The position numbers were made by a program, and so were the translations under genes. From contig NZ_JBCAQT010000007.1 in NCBI RefSeq assembly GCF_038419845.1, forward strand, positions 62,001 to 126,000: a DNA stretch of 64,000 nucleotides. Reading direction: 5' to 3'. Every line of letters starts with the position of its first letter. The first letter of the stretch is position 1. This document shows positions 42,587 through 50,938 of the stretch, one piece after another. Under the pieces are notes generated by a model. It made no database searches. It saw nothing but the letters and a program-made list of their open reading frames with translations, and was not told the DNA's origin. Source of the DNA: Marinimicrobium sp038419845. Its GTDB lineage: Bacteria; Pseudomonadota; Gammaproteobacteria; Pseudomonadales; Cellvibrionaceae.

Positions 42587-43393
42587 ATGAACATCAGAAT
42601 AGCCGTAAGCGGCGCTTCCGGGCGCATGGGGAAGGCCCTGATCGAAGCGGTCAGCGCCAATGACCAGACCGCCCTGGTGGCCGCCATTGAACGGCCAGAC
42701 AGCAGCCTGATCGGCGCCGACGCCGGGGAGCTGGCCGGTATTGGAAAGCTTGGTGTGAGGCTGGTGGGCGATGTCGCCACGGTCATTGAAGACTTTGATG
42801 TGCTGATCGACTTCAGCGCGCCCGCCGCCACGATCAAAAACGCCGCGCTTTGCGCCGAAAAGGGCAAAGGCCTGGTGGTGGGGACCACAGGCTTTACCGA
42901 TGAGCAGAAAGCCGAGCTGGAAAAGTGCAGCCAGAGCATGGCACTGTGCATTGCCGCCAACTACAGTACCGGGGTGAACCTCTGCCTCAAGCTGCTCGAT
43001 ACCGCCGCCCGGGTCATGGGTAACGATGTGGATGTGGAGATTTACGAAGCGCATCATCGCCACAAGGTCGATGCGCCTTCGGGCACGGCCCTGCGGATGG
43101 GTGAAGTGGTGGCCGGCGCGCTGGGGCGCGACCTGAACAAAACCGCCGTCTATGGCCGCGAGGGGCAGACCGGCGCGCGCGATCGCGATACCATCGGCTT
43201 TGCCACCGTGCGCGGGGGCGATGTGGTGGGCGATCATACCGTGATGTTCATGGCCGATGGCGAGCGGGTGGAAATCACCCACAAGGCCTCCAGTCGGCAA
43301 TCGTTCGCCCGTGGCGCCGTCCGGGCCGCCCTCTGGTTGGCTCAGTCCGAGCCCGGCCTGTACGACATGCAGGATGTGCTCGACCTGCATTAA
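42587..43393 (+). CDS. dapB: 4-hydroxy-tetrahydrodipicolinate reductase
   Basis: The 268-residue NAD(P)H-dependent reductase acts in the diaminopimelate/lysine pathway. The N-terminal Rossmann motif is VSGASGRMGKALIEAV (about residues 6-21), and the catalytic EAHHRHKVDAPSGTALRMGE (about 155-174) holds the His-His and Lys residues. GTTGFTDEQ and the C-terminal FARGAVRAALWL complete the family pattern. ATG at 42587 with AAGGACAGAG upstream is chosen; the frame is open back through the inverted-repeat element, but that extension is not homologous. Confidence 0.96.
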   Translation: MNIRIAVSGASGRMGKALIEAVSANDQTALVAAIERPDSSLIGADAGELAGIGKLGVRLVGDVATVIEDFDVLIDFSAPAATIKNAALCAEKGKGLVVGTTGFTDEQKAELEKCSQSMALCIAANYSTGVNLCLKLLDTAARVMGNDVDVEIYEAHHRHKVDAPSGTALRMGEVVAGALGRDLNKTAVYGREGQTGARDRDTIGFATVRGGDVVGDHTVMFMADGERVEITHKASSRQSFARGAVRAALWLAQSEPGLYDMQDVLDLH

Positions 43394-43431
43394 CGCACAG
43401 TATTTAACGCACTAGTGCACAAGGCCGATTT

Positions 43432-44187
43432 ATGAGCTGCACCCTGCGCATTCTGACAGTGAACACCCACAAGGGCTTCAGCCTGTTCAACCGGCGCTAT
43501 ATTTTGCCGGAACTGCGTGAAGCGGTGCGCACGGTATCGGCCGATATAGTCTTTCTGCAGGAAGTGCTGGGTGAGCATCAGGGCTGGGCCGATCGCCTGA
43601 TGGGGCGCTGGCCCGCCGCTTCCCAATACGAATTTCTGGCCGATACCATGTGGCACGACTATGCTTATGGAAGGAATGCGGTCTATCCCAAGGGACACCA
43701 CGGCAACGCCTTGCTGAGCAAATTCCCCATCACTCACTGGCATAACCACGATCTTTCGCTCAACCGCTGGGAGCAGCGCGGGATGTTGCACTGCTCGCTG
43801 AACCTGGTGACCGAAACCATGCCGCTGCACACCATCTGTGTGCATCTGAACCTGCGCGAGCACCACCGCCAGCGTCAATTGCGCATGCTGTGCGATCTGG
43901 TCAACTCCATTCCCGCCCATGAGCCGGTGGTGGTGGCGGGGGATTTTAACGACTGGCGCGGCCGGGCCCAGCGGGTGTTGGCCGAGCAGGCGGGGCTGCA
44001 GGAAGTGTTTACCCAGGAGCACGGCCGACCGGCGCGGTCTTTCCCCGCCACCTGGCCGCTGCTGCGCCTGGACCGGATTTATGTCCGCTCCGCCCGGTCT
44101 CATGCGCCCCTGGTGTTGCCCAACAAGCCCTGGGCGCACCTGTCGGACCATAAGCCCTTGTTGGCACAGATCGAGCTTGAATTTTGA
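43432..44187 (+). CDS. endonuclease/exonuclease/phosphatase (EEP) family protein
   Basis: This 251-residue member of the EEP superfamily resembles E. coli YbhP-type proteins. Metal-dependent catalytic residues are visible: Asn in LTVNTHKGFS, Glu in VFLQEVLGEHQG (about residue 44), AGDFNDWRGRAQ with Asp/Asn (about 168), and the final LSDHKPLLAQIEL. No signal peptide is seen. The family hydrolyses phosphodiester or phosphomonoester bonds; the substrate here is unknown. The transglutaminase gene follows 34 bases later in the same direction. Confidence 0.88.
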   Translation: MSCTLRILTVNTHKGFSLFNRRYILPELREAVRTVSADIVFLQEVLGEHQGWADRLMGRWPAASQYEFLADTMWHDYAYGRNAVYPKGHHGNALLSKFPITHWHNHDLSLNRWEQRGMLHCSLNLVTETMPLHTICVHLNLREHHRQRQLRMLCDLVNSIPAHEPVVVAGDFNDWRGRAQRVLAEQAGLQEVFTQEHGRPARSFPATWPLLRLDRIYVRSARSHAPLVLPNKPWAHLSDHKPLLAQIELEF

Positions 44188-44221
44188 CGAACAACACACC
44201 CCACCTGGAAACGAGGTTACT

Positions 44222-45019
44222 ATGTGGCTGAGAGCCGGTTGCGATATCCAGTTCGACGAGAGCGAGCCCGCCCCTTTTATTCTGATGCTGCGCCCGCGCA
44301 GTGGCACCTCACAGTGGGTCGCGCGGGAGTCCTATACCCTCACGCCCAGTGTGCCCGCCGTCGAGTTTACCGACCCCTACGGCAATCTGTGTCAGCGGCT
44401 GATTTCGCCGGCGGGTCAGTTTCGCATCCGCACCTCGGCTGATGTACTGACCGAAGATCACATCAATGTCACGCCCGGAGCGCCCTTTGTCGAAGTGCAG
44501 AACCTGCCCAACGACGTACTCACCTACCTGCTGCCCAGCCGCTACTGCGAGTCCGACCAGTTCATTCTGATGGGCAGTGAGATCGTGGGCAACGCCATCC
44601 CGGGGTATGACCAGGTGGCCCGCATCGAGGCCTGGATCCGCAACAACTTTGTCTACAACCCCAATGCCGAGCACTTCCAGCTCTCGGCGGTGGATGTCAA
44701 TCAGCGCACCGAGGGCGTGTGTCGCGACTTTGCTCACCTGGGGATCGCGCTGTGTCGCGGGCTGTGCATTCCCGCGCGCATGGTCGTGGGGTATTTGCAC
44801 AAGCTCGAGCCCATGGACTTTCACGCCTGGTTCGAAGCCTATGTGGGCGGCCAGTGGTACACCTTTGATCCCACCCAGCGCGAGCCGCGCGGTGGACGGG
44901 TGACCGTGGCCTACGGCCGCGATGCCGCGGATGTGGCGATCTTCAATCAGTTCGGGCCCGCGCTTTACCCCACGCGTATGAAGGTCACGGTCGAGGAGCT
45001 TGAGCACGCCCCGGAATAG
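44222..45019 (+). CDS. transglutaminase-like domain protein
   Basis: The 265-residue protein has an N-terminal beta-rich region and a C-terminal transglutaminase/protease-like core. The catalytic triad is visible as Cys in TEGVCRDFAHLGIAL (about residue 163), His in MDFHAWFEAYVGGQW (about 202) and Asp in YTFDPTQREPRGGR (about 219). Bacterial proteins of this layout act as peptidases or amidases of unknown target. ATG at 44222 with ACGAGGTTACT upstream is chosen; the long in-frame extension into the preceding gene is not real. Confidence 0.88.
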   Translation: MWLRAGCDIQFDESEPAPFILMLRPRSGTSQWVARESYTLTPSVPAVEFTDPYGNLCQRLISPAGQFRIRTSADVLTEDHINVTPGAPFVEVQNLPNDVLTYLLPSRYCESDQFILMGSEIVGNAIPGYDQVARIEAWIRNNFVYNPNAEHFQLSAVDVNQRTEGVCRDFAHLGIALCRGLCIPARMVVGYLHKLEPMDFHAWFEAYVGGQWYTFDPTQREPRGGRVTVAYGRDAADVAIFNQFGPALYPTRMKVTVEELEHAPE

Positions 45020-45123
45020 CCGGCGCAAATTGACCCGGTCCCGGCGCGCCGCTACTATAGAAACCTTTTGCGGGTCGGGCCACCAGCGCCAGGGGACCTC
45101 TTGAGTGACGTAATGAGTGGCCT

Positions 45124-45873
45124 ATGCGCATCGAAACCATCAAACGCCGAATCAGTGATTGGAAAGCCCGGCGCAACCGGCGTCGCATTTTGGTGCTCGA
45201 AGACCTCAACGCCGGCTATATCCCCGTGTACAAAGTGGCCTCCACGTCACTGCGCAACCTGATCTGCCGTCGTCAGGCCGAGCGCTTCTACCCCCAGTGG
45301 CAGGATCTGAAATTATCCAGCCTGAAAAAGCGGGTGGAGCGCAAGATCCGCCGCTCAATGGGTGTATGGCGCACCCGCCGCTTTGGGCAGCAACACTTTC
45401 TGTTCGCCTTCGTACGCAATCCCATTACCCGACTTTACTCCTGCTATCTGGATAAAGTCGTGCGCACGGGCAAACAGGGCAAGCGCTGCAGCCTCTGTGG
45501 CTACGGTATTGAGACCGACATCGATTTTGAAAACTTTGTGCGCACCATCGCCGAGATTCCCGATTCGGCGGCGGACAAACACTTTCGCAGTCAGTACTTC
45601 CAGATTTATCACCGGGGCGAGTGGTTGGTGGACTTTCTGGGGAAATTTGAAAACCTGGACAAAGACTGGCAACGCCTGGCTGATAAAATCGGCATCGATG
45701 AAAGCCCCGAAATCTACCGCAGCACCGGCGCCGGCAGCGAACTGGACAGCCTGCCGCTCAGCCTGGAGGCCGCGCGCAAAATTGCCAGACGCTACCAGAA
45801 AGATATTGACCTGCTGGGCTACCGTAAAGACGTGGATGCCTGGTTGGAGCGAAAGGCCGCTGGCGAAGTGTGA
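45124..45873 (+). CDS. sulfotransferase family protein
   Basis: The 249-residue protein resembles the sulfotransferase family 2 group, which uses PAPS to sulfate carbohydrates. The 5'-phosphosulfate loop is visible in VYKVASTSLRNLICRRQ (about residues 37-53). The 3'-phosphate segment is FAFVRNPITRLYSCYLDKV (about 97-115), and the family's Cys-rich CSLCGYGIE follows. No membrane anchor is evident, unlike Golgi homologues. In bacteria such genes modify cell-surface glycans or small molecules. It is not embedded in a polysaccharide cluster here, so its acceptor is unknown. Confidence 0.82.
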   Translation: MRIETIKRRISDWKARRNRRRILVLEDLNAGYIPVYKVASTSLRNLICRRQAERFYPQWQDLKLSSLKKRVERKIRRSMGVWRTRRFGQQHFLFAFVRNPITRLYSCYLDKVVRTGKQGKRCSLCGYGIETDIDFENFVRTIAEIPDSAADKHFRSQYFQIYHRGEWLVDFLGKFENLDKDWQRLADKIGIDESPEIYRSTGAGSELDSLPLSLEAARKIARRYQKDIDLLGYRKDVDAWLERKAAGEV

Positions 45874-45938
45874 GGTGGTTTGAGCTTTGGGCGTTAACGT
45901 GGTTAGATTGTCCTTCATTTTTTTGAAAGGATCGGCCC

Positions 45939-46355
45939 ATGAACCCCGACTATCAACTGGCCTATTGGGGCCTGTATCTGATATTGATGACGCTTGTCGT
46001 GCAGCAGGTGGTGGCCAGCGCGAGCAAGGCCAGCCAGCCCGGCTCCGTACCGGGAAAAATTGACAGTTCCCTCTCACACGGTTCGCTCGTGTTCCGCGCG
46101 CACCGCACCTTCATGAACTCCCTGGAAAACCTGCCGCTGTTGTTGGGCACAGTGTTTCTGGCGGTGTTTGTCGGCGCCGATCCGCTCTGGACGGCCATTC
46201 TGGTCTGGGTCTTCGCGCTCGGCCGTCTGATGCATATGCTGCTCTACTACGCCATCGCCACTGAACGGAACCCCAGCCCGCGCAGCTATTTTTTCGCGCT
46301 GGCCTTCATCGCCAATGTAGCGCTGCTGGGTGTTGTGGGTTTGGCTCTGGTATAG
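45939..46355 (+). CDS. MAPEG family membrane protein
   Basis: This 138-residue inner-membrane protein has four hydrophobic helices and the family motif FRAHRTFMNSLENLPLLL (about residues 47-64), whose Arg/Asn/Glu bind glutathione in eukaryotic MAPEG enzymes. The bacterial relatives may conjugate glutathione or be detoxification proteins; activity cannot be read from sequence. AAAGGATCGGCCC precedes ATG at 45939. Confidence 0.88.
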   Translation: MNPDYQLAYWGLYLILMTLVVQQVVASASKASQPGSVPGKIDSSLSHGSLVFRAHRTFMNSLENLPLLLGTVFLAVFVGADPLWTAILVWVFALGRLMHMLLYYAIATERNPSPRSYFFALAFIANVALLGVVGLALV

Positions 46356-46433
46356 CGGGTCGTCCGGAATTTTTCCGCCCCTTTCTCGCTCTTCGACTAT
46401 GCTCTTTAGTGAGCCAGTAGAGGAGAAAATCTC

Positions 46434-46664
46434 ATGCCTTACCACAACAATTCAGAGCTGCCGGATGGGGTTAAAAATAACGTGCCACCCCACGGACAGA
46501 CCATTTACCGCAAGGCGTTCAACTCCGCCTGGGATGAATATAAAGACAGCGAGGATCGGCGCGGTAACGCGAGTCGCGAAGAAGTGGCCCACCGTGTGGC
46601 CTGGGCCGCCGTCAAGCAGGAATACCACAAAGAAGGAGACCGGTGGGTCAGGGATAAGTCGTGA
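46434..46664 (+). CDS. chaB: ChaB family protein
   Basis: The 76-residue soluble protein matches the ChaB family: start MPYHNNSELPDGVKNNVP, central YRKAFNSAWDEYKD and end VAWAAVKQEYHKEGDRW. E. coli ChaB is encoded with the cation antiporter ChaA and was named its putative regulator; biochemical function is unclear. Here no chaA is adjacent. AGAGGAGAAAATCTC precedes the ATG, a strong ribosome binding site. Confidence 0.9.
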   Translation: MPYHNNSELPDGVKNNVPPHGQTIYRKAFNSAWDEYKDSEDRRGNASREEVAHRVAWAAVKQEYHKEGDRWVRDKS

Positions 46665-46748
46665 GGTGATCGGGCCGCCCATTTGTGTTTTTCCCTGGTG
46701 GCACTTAAAGTGAGGTGTCAGACGTCTTACACCTGACAGGAGATGAGG

Positions 46749-47996
46749 ATGGATCAGTTTTTTTCGTTGTGGCATGAAGCGGCCCGTACCTCGGTGGGTT
46801 TTTTCTGGATGGCCCTCTGGGCGTTCGCCCTGGGTTACCTGATCAGCAGCCTGATTCAGGTGCTCGTGACCCAGGAGAGAATGCAGCGGTTGATGGGCAA
46901 GGACGGGCCGCGAAGTGTCGGGCTTGGCACCTTTTTTGGCTTTCTGTCCAGCTCCTGCAGTTTTGCGGCACTCTCAACCACCCGCGCCCTGTTCAACAAG
47001 GGTGCAGGTCTGGCACCCTCTCTGGCGTTCATGCTGGCGTCCACCAACCTTGTGATTGAACTCGGGATGGTCATCGCGATCTTCCTGGGCTGGCAATTTG
47101 TGGTGGGTGAATACGTCGGCGGCATACTGCTGATTCTCGTAGTCTGGCTGCTGGTGCGCGTGACCCGCCCACGGCGCCTGGAGGCCCAAGCCCGAAAAAA
47201 GATGGATGATGGGCACGATCATGACGGGCATGGCGAGCACAAAAGCTGGAAAGAAAAAGCGACCAGTCTGGCCGGTTGGCAGCAGATCGGGCAGACCTAT
47301 GTCATGGAGTGGCAGATGGTCTGGAAGGATGTTCTGATCGGTTTTACCGTGGCCGGTATTATTTCCGCCATGGTGCCCGAGAGCTTCTTTCAGGCGCTGT
47401 TTATCGGCTCCGGCGGTGAGAACGCCGCCAACCCCGGCTTTGGCGCCGTCCTGGCGCAGACTCTGGTGGGGCCGCTGGCGGCCTTCTTCACCTTCATCGG
47501 GTCCATGGGCAACATTCCCCTGGCCGCCGTGCTGTTCACCCAGGGCGTCACCTTCGCCGGGGTCATGGCGTTCATCTTCTCTGATCTGGTCGTGCTGCCA
47601 GTGCTTCGCATCAACGCCGCCTACTACGGCTGGAAGATGGCCCTCTACATTCTTGCCCTGATGCTCACGGGCATCGTGGTCGTGGCGCTGGTCATGCACT
47701 ACGGACTGGCCGCCCTGGATATGCTGCCGGATTCCTCCAGCGCGAAAAGCCCGGGCGAGCGGCAGTTTTTCCAGGTGAACTATCAACTGGTCCTGAACCT
47801 GGTGTTTGCGGCGGTTACGGCGGCGTTGCTGTGGCTGTGGCGGCGCGCTCAAAAGGCGCACGCCCATGGTGGGCATGGTCATCACCACCACCATCATCAT
47901 GGCGGCAGCTCCCTGACCGACCGGGTGTTGCAGGTGCTGGCCACCATCGCGGCTCTGTGGCTCGCCGGTGGCTGGCTGGTGGGTGTCGCGGCCTGA
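46749..47996 (+). CDS. DUF318-type permease (PF03773 family) with histidine-rich loops
   Basis: The 415-residue inner-membrane protein has 8-10 hydrophobic helices and the family hallmark FFGFLSSSCSFAALSTTRAL (about residues 57-76), plus a second copy of the repeat in the C-terminal half. Related permeases include ArsP organoarsenical exporters. Two cytosolic or periplasmic loops are His/Asp-rich (DDGHDHDGHGEH at about residue 155 and HGGHGHHHHHHHGG at about 377), suggesting metal binding. ATG at 46749 is preferred to one at 46743 because AGGAG lies six bases before it. The substrate is unknown. Confidence 0.85.
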   Translation: MDQFFSLWHEAARTSVGFFWMALWAFALGYLISSLIQVLVTQERMQRLMGKDGPRSVGLGTFFGFLSSSCSFAALSTTRALFNKGAGLAPSLAFMLASTNLVIELGMVIAIFLGWQFVVGEYVGGILLILVVWLLVRVTRPRRLEAQARKKMDDGHDHDGHGEHKSWKEKATSLAGWQQIGQTYVMEWQMVWKDVLIGFTVAGIISAMVPESFFQALFIGSGGENAANPGFGAVLAQTLVGPLAAFFTFIGSMGNIPLAAVLFTQGVTFAGVMAFIFSDLVVLPVLRINAAYYGWKMALYILALMLTGIVVVALVMHYGLAALDMLPDSSSAKSPGERQFFQVNYQLVLNLVFAAVTAALLWLWRRAQKAHAHGGHGHHHHHHHGGSSLTDRVLQVLATIAALWLAGGWLVGVAA

Positions 47997-48050
47997 TAGG
48001 CGGCCCGTGAACAAGGACGTTCTATTGCTTTGTATGCGAGTTCAAGGGCC

Positions 48051-48079
48051 CTGACGGGGCTCCGTATCTATGCTATAAC
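48051..48079 (+). promoter_or_regulatory. candidate promoter of the hsdR operon
   Basis: CTGACG (48051-48056, four of six) and an extended -10 TGCTATAAC (48071-48079) are separated by 17 bases, about 95 bases upstream of hsdR. No other promoter is obvious before any of the five overlapping genes downstream of hsdR. Confidence 0.45.
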
Positions 48080-48172
48080 TGACGCCATCAGCAAAAAGGA
48101 CGCTAACCCGGGCCCAGGCACGACGGGGGCGGTCTGGCTGTATAAAAAACAACCAGATAGACAGGTGACCGG

Positions 48173-50938
48173 ATGGTCAATCAAAACCCCGAGCAGAAGG
48201 CGCGGGACCGCATCGACCGACAGCTCGTGCAGTCGGGCTGGGTGGTGCAGGACAAGAACGCTATCGATTTTAGCGTCGGTCGCGGCATCGCTGTGCGCGA
48301 ATATCAGACGGACGTCGGCCCCGCTGACTACGTGCTCTTCGTCGATAAGGCCGCTCTAGGGGTCATTGAAGCCAAACCCGAGGAATGGGGCCACAAAATC
48401 ACCACCGTAGAGCTCCAGTCCCAGGCCTACGCGGCTGCCAACCTCAAATGGGTCAATAACGGCGGCCCTCTGCCCTACGTATACGAGAGCACTGGTGTCA
48501 TCACCCGCTTTACCAATGGGCTTGACCCTCACCCACGCTCCCGGGAAGTCTTCAACTTCCATCATCCAGAGACTTTGGCCGCCTGGCGGGAAGAGCCCGA
48601 CACGCTACGTAAGCGCTTACAAACCCTGCCGCCACTCAACCACGAAGGGCTGCGGGAGTGCCAGATTACCGCCATCGAGAAGCTGGAGGAGTCCTTCAAG
48701 CAGGACAAGCCCCGCGCCCTGGTGCAAATGGCCACTGGCTCCGGCAAAACCTACACCGCCATCTCCTCGGTCTACCGGCTGCTTAAACACGCGGGTGCCA
48801 AGCGCATCCTGTTTCTGGTGGACACCAAAAACCTGGGAGAGCAGGCCGAACAGGAGTTTATGTCCTATCTGCCGAACGACGACAACCGCAAGTTTACTGA
48901 GCTGTACACGGTACAGCGGCTGAAATCCTCCTTTGTCGCGCAAGACAGCCAGGTTTGCATCAGCACCATTCAGCGCATGTACTCCCTGCTCAAGGGAGAA
49001 GAGCTGGACGAAGCCACCGAAGAGGAAAATCCCGCCGAACACACCCCGCTGCGCAAAGAGCCGCTGCCCGTGGTGTACAACAGCAAGATTTCGCCGGAGT
49101 TCTTCGACTTTATTGTCATCGACGAGTGCCACCGCTCCATCTACAACTTGTGGCGGCAGGTGATTGAATACTTCGATGCCTACCTGATCGGCCTCACCGC
49201 CACCCCGGACAACCGCACCTATGGCTTCTTCAAAAAGAACGTGGTCAGCGAATATGATCACGAAAAGGCCGTGGCCGACGGCGTTAACGTGGGCAACGAG
49301 ATCTACGTGATCGAAACCGAACGCACCAAGCAGGGTGGCACTCTCACGGCCCAGCAGCAAATCGAAAAGCGCGAGCGCCTCACCCGCAAAAAGCGCTGGG
49401 AGATTCAGGACGAAGACGACACCTACACCGCCAAGCAGCTCGACCGGGATATCGTCAACCCGGACCAGATACGTACCGTCATCCGTACCTTCAAGGACAA
49501 ACTGCCCGACATCTTCCCTGGCCGGCAGGAAGTGCCCAAAACCCTGATTTTCGCCAAAACCGACAGCCACGCCGACGACATCATCCACACCGTGCGCGAG
49601 GAGTTTGGCGAGGGTAACGATTTCTGTAAAAAGATTACCTACAAAATCGACGGCGACCCGAAAACCGTGCTGAGCGAGTTCCGCAATACCTACAATCCGC
49701 GCATTGCCGTCACTGTGGACATGATCGCCACCGGCACCGACGTCAAACCGCTGGAATGCCTGCTGTTTATGCGCGACGTCAAAAGCCGCAACTACTTTGA
49801 GCAGATGAAGGGCCGGGGCACCCGCACCCTGGATGAAGACAGCCTGAAAAAGGTCACCCCCTCCGCCAGCAGCGCCAAAACCCACTATGTAATTGTGGAT
49901 GCCATCGGCGTGACCAAGTCCCTCAAAACCGCCAGTCAGCCGCTGATTACCAAACCCGGCGTGTCCCTCAAGGAGCTGGCCATGGGCGTGATGATGGGCG
50001 CCGCTCGGGATGAAGACAGCGTCAGCTCCTTGGCGGGTCGTCTGGCCCGATTGGACCGACAACTGGACGATAAAGACCGTGCTCGCATCAGTGAAAAAGC
50101 CGGCGGCAAACCCCTGCTGCTGATCGTGGGTGAACTGCTGGATGCCATCAACCCGGACACCGTCGAGAAAAAGGCGCTGGAAACGACTCAGCTACCGGAA
50201 GGCTCCGACCCCGGCGACAGCGCCCGAGACCAGGCCCGCGACCAACTGGTGGGCCAGGCCACCAACGTCTTCAACGGCGAGCTGGTGGAGCTAATCGACA
50301 GCATCCGCCGCGATAAGGAGCAGACCATTGTCCACGACGACCTGGACAACGTCACCCGCGCCGAGTGGGACGGCGACACCACTGAGAACGCCAAGGCGCT
50401 CACCCAGGAGTTTGCCGACTACCTGCGCGAACACCAGAACGACATCGACGCGCTCACCATCTATTTCCAAACCCCGGCGCGTCGCGCCGAGGTCAGCTAC
50501 GACATGGTCAAAACCCTGCTCGAGCAACTGCGGCAAGACCGCCCCAAACTCGCTCCCCAGCGCGTATGGCAAGCCTACGCTCACTTGGAAGACTACCAAG
50601 GCGAAACCCCCATCAGCGACCTGACCGCGCTGATAGCGCTAGTCCGCCGGGTTACCGGGCTGGACGACAGCCTGTCTACCTACAACAACACCGTGCGCCG
50701 CAACTTCCAACGCTGGATTCTGCAACACCACAGCGGCGCTGGTGAAAAATTCAACGAGGCACAAATGGCTTGGCTACACATGATTCGCGATCACGTAATC
50801 AGCTCCTTCCATATGGAGCGCGACGACCTGGAAATGGCCCCCTTCGACGCCAAGGGCGGCATGGGGAAGATGTATCAATTGTTTGGCGACCGGATGGATA
50901 AAGTGATTGAAGAGCTGAATCGGGAGTTGGTAGCGTAA
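48173..50938 (+). CDS. hsdR: type I restriction endonuclease subunit R (EcoEI-like HsdR)
   Basis: The 921-residue protein has the type I R-subunit layout. An N-terminal PD-(D/E)xK nuclease (HSDR_N) is visible as ADYVLFVDKAALGVIEAKPE (about residues 47-66). A SF2 translocase follows with Walker A VQMATGSGKTYTA (about 183-195), DECH box FIVIDECHRS (about 316-325) and GLTATPDNRT. A second RecA domain includes MIATGTDVKPLECLLFM and MKGRGTRTLD, and a helical C-terminus follows. HsdR cuts DNA at a distance after translocation, normally only as part of R2M2S. AGGTGACCGG precedes the ATG. The stop overlaps the hsdS start by one base, and no hsdM is present in the window. Confidence 0.93.
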   Translation: MVNQNPEQKARDRIDRQLVQSGWVVQDKNAIDFSVGRGIAVREYQTDVGPADYVLFVDKAALGVIEAKPEEWGHKITTVELQSQAYAAANLKWVNNGGPLPYVYESTGVITRFTNGLDPHPRSREVFNFHHPETLAAWREEPDTLRKRLQTLPPLNHEGLRECQITAIEKLEESFKQDKPRALVQMATGSGKTYTAISSVYRLLKHAGAKRILFLVDTKNLGEQAEQEFMSYLPNDDNRKFTELYTVQRLKSSFVAQDSQVCISTIQRMYSLLKGEELDEATEEENPAEHTPLRKEPLPVVYNSKISPEFFDFIVIDECHRSIYNLWRQVIEYFDAYLIGLTATPDNRTYGFFKKNVVSEYDHEKAVADGVNVGNEIYVIETERTKQGGTLTAQQQIEKRERLTRKKRWEIQDEDDTYTAKQLDRDIVNPDQIRTVIRTFKDKLPDIFPGRQEVPKTLIFAKTDSHADDIIHTVREEFGEGNDFCKKITYKIDGDPKTVLSEFRNTYNPRIAVTVDMIATGTDVKPLECLLFMRDVKSRNYFEQMKGRGTRTLDEDSLKKVTPSASSAKTHYVIVDAIGVTKSLKTASQPLITKPGVSLKELAMGVMMGAARDEDSVSSLAGRLARLDRQLDDKDRARISEKAGGKPLLLIVGELLDAINPDTVEKKALETTQLPEGSDPGDSARDQARDQLVGQATNVFNGELVELIDSIRRDKEQTIVHDDLDNVTRAEWDGDTTENAKALTQEFADYLREHQNDIDALTIYFQTPARRAEVSYDMVKTLLEQLRQDRPKLAPQRVWQAYAHLEDYQGETPISDLTALIALVRRVTGLDDSLSTYNNTVRRNFQRWILQHHSGAGEKFNEAQMAWLHMIRDHVISSFHMERDDLEMAPFDAKGGMGKMYQLFGDRMDKVIEELNRELVA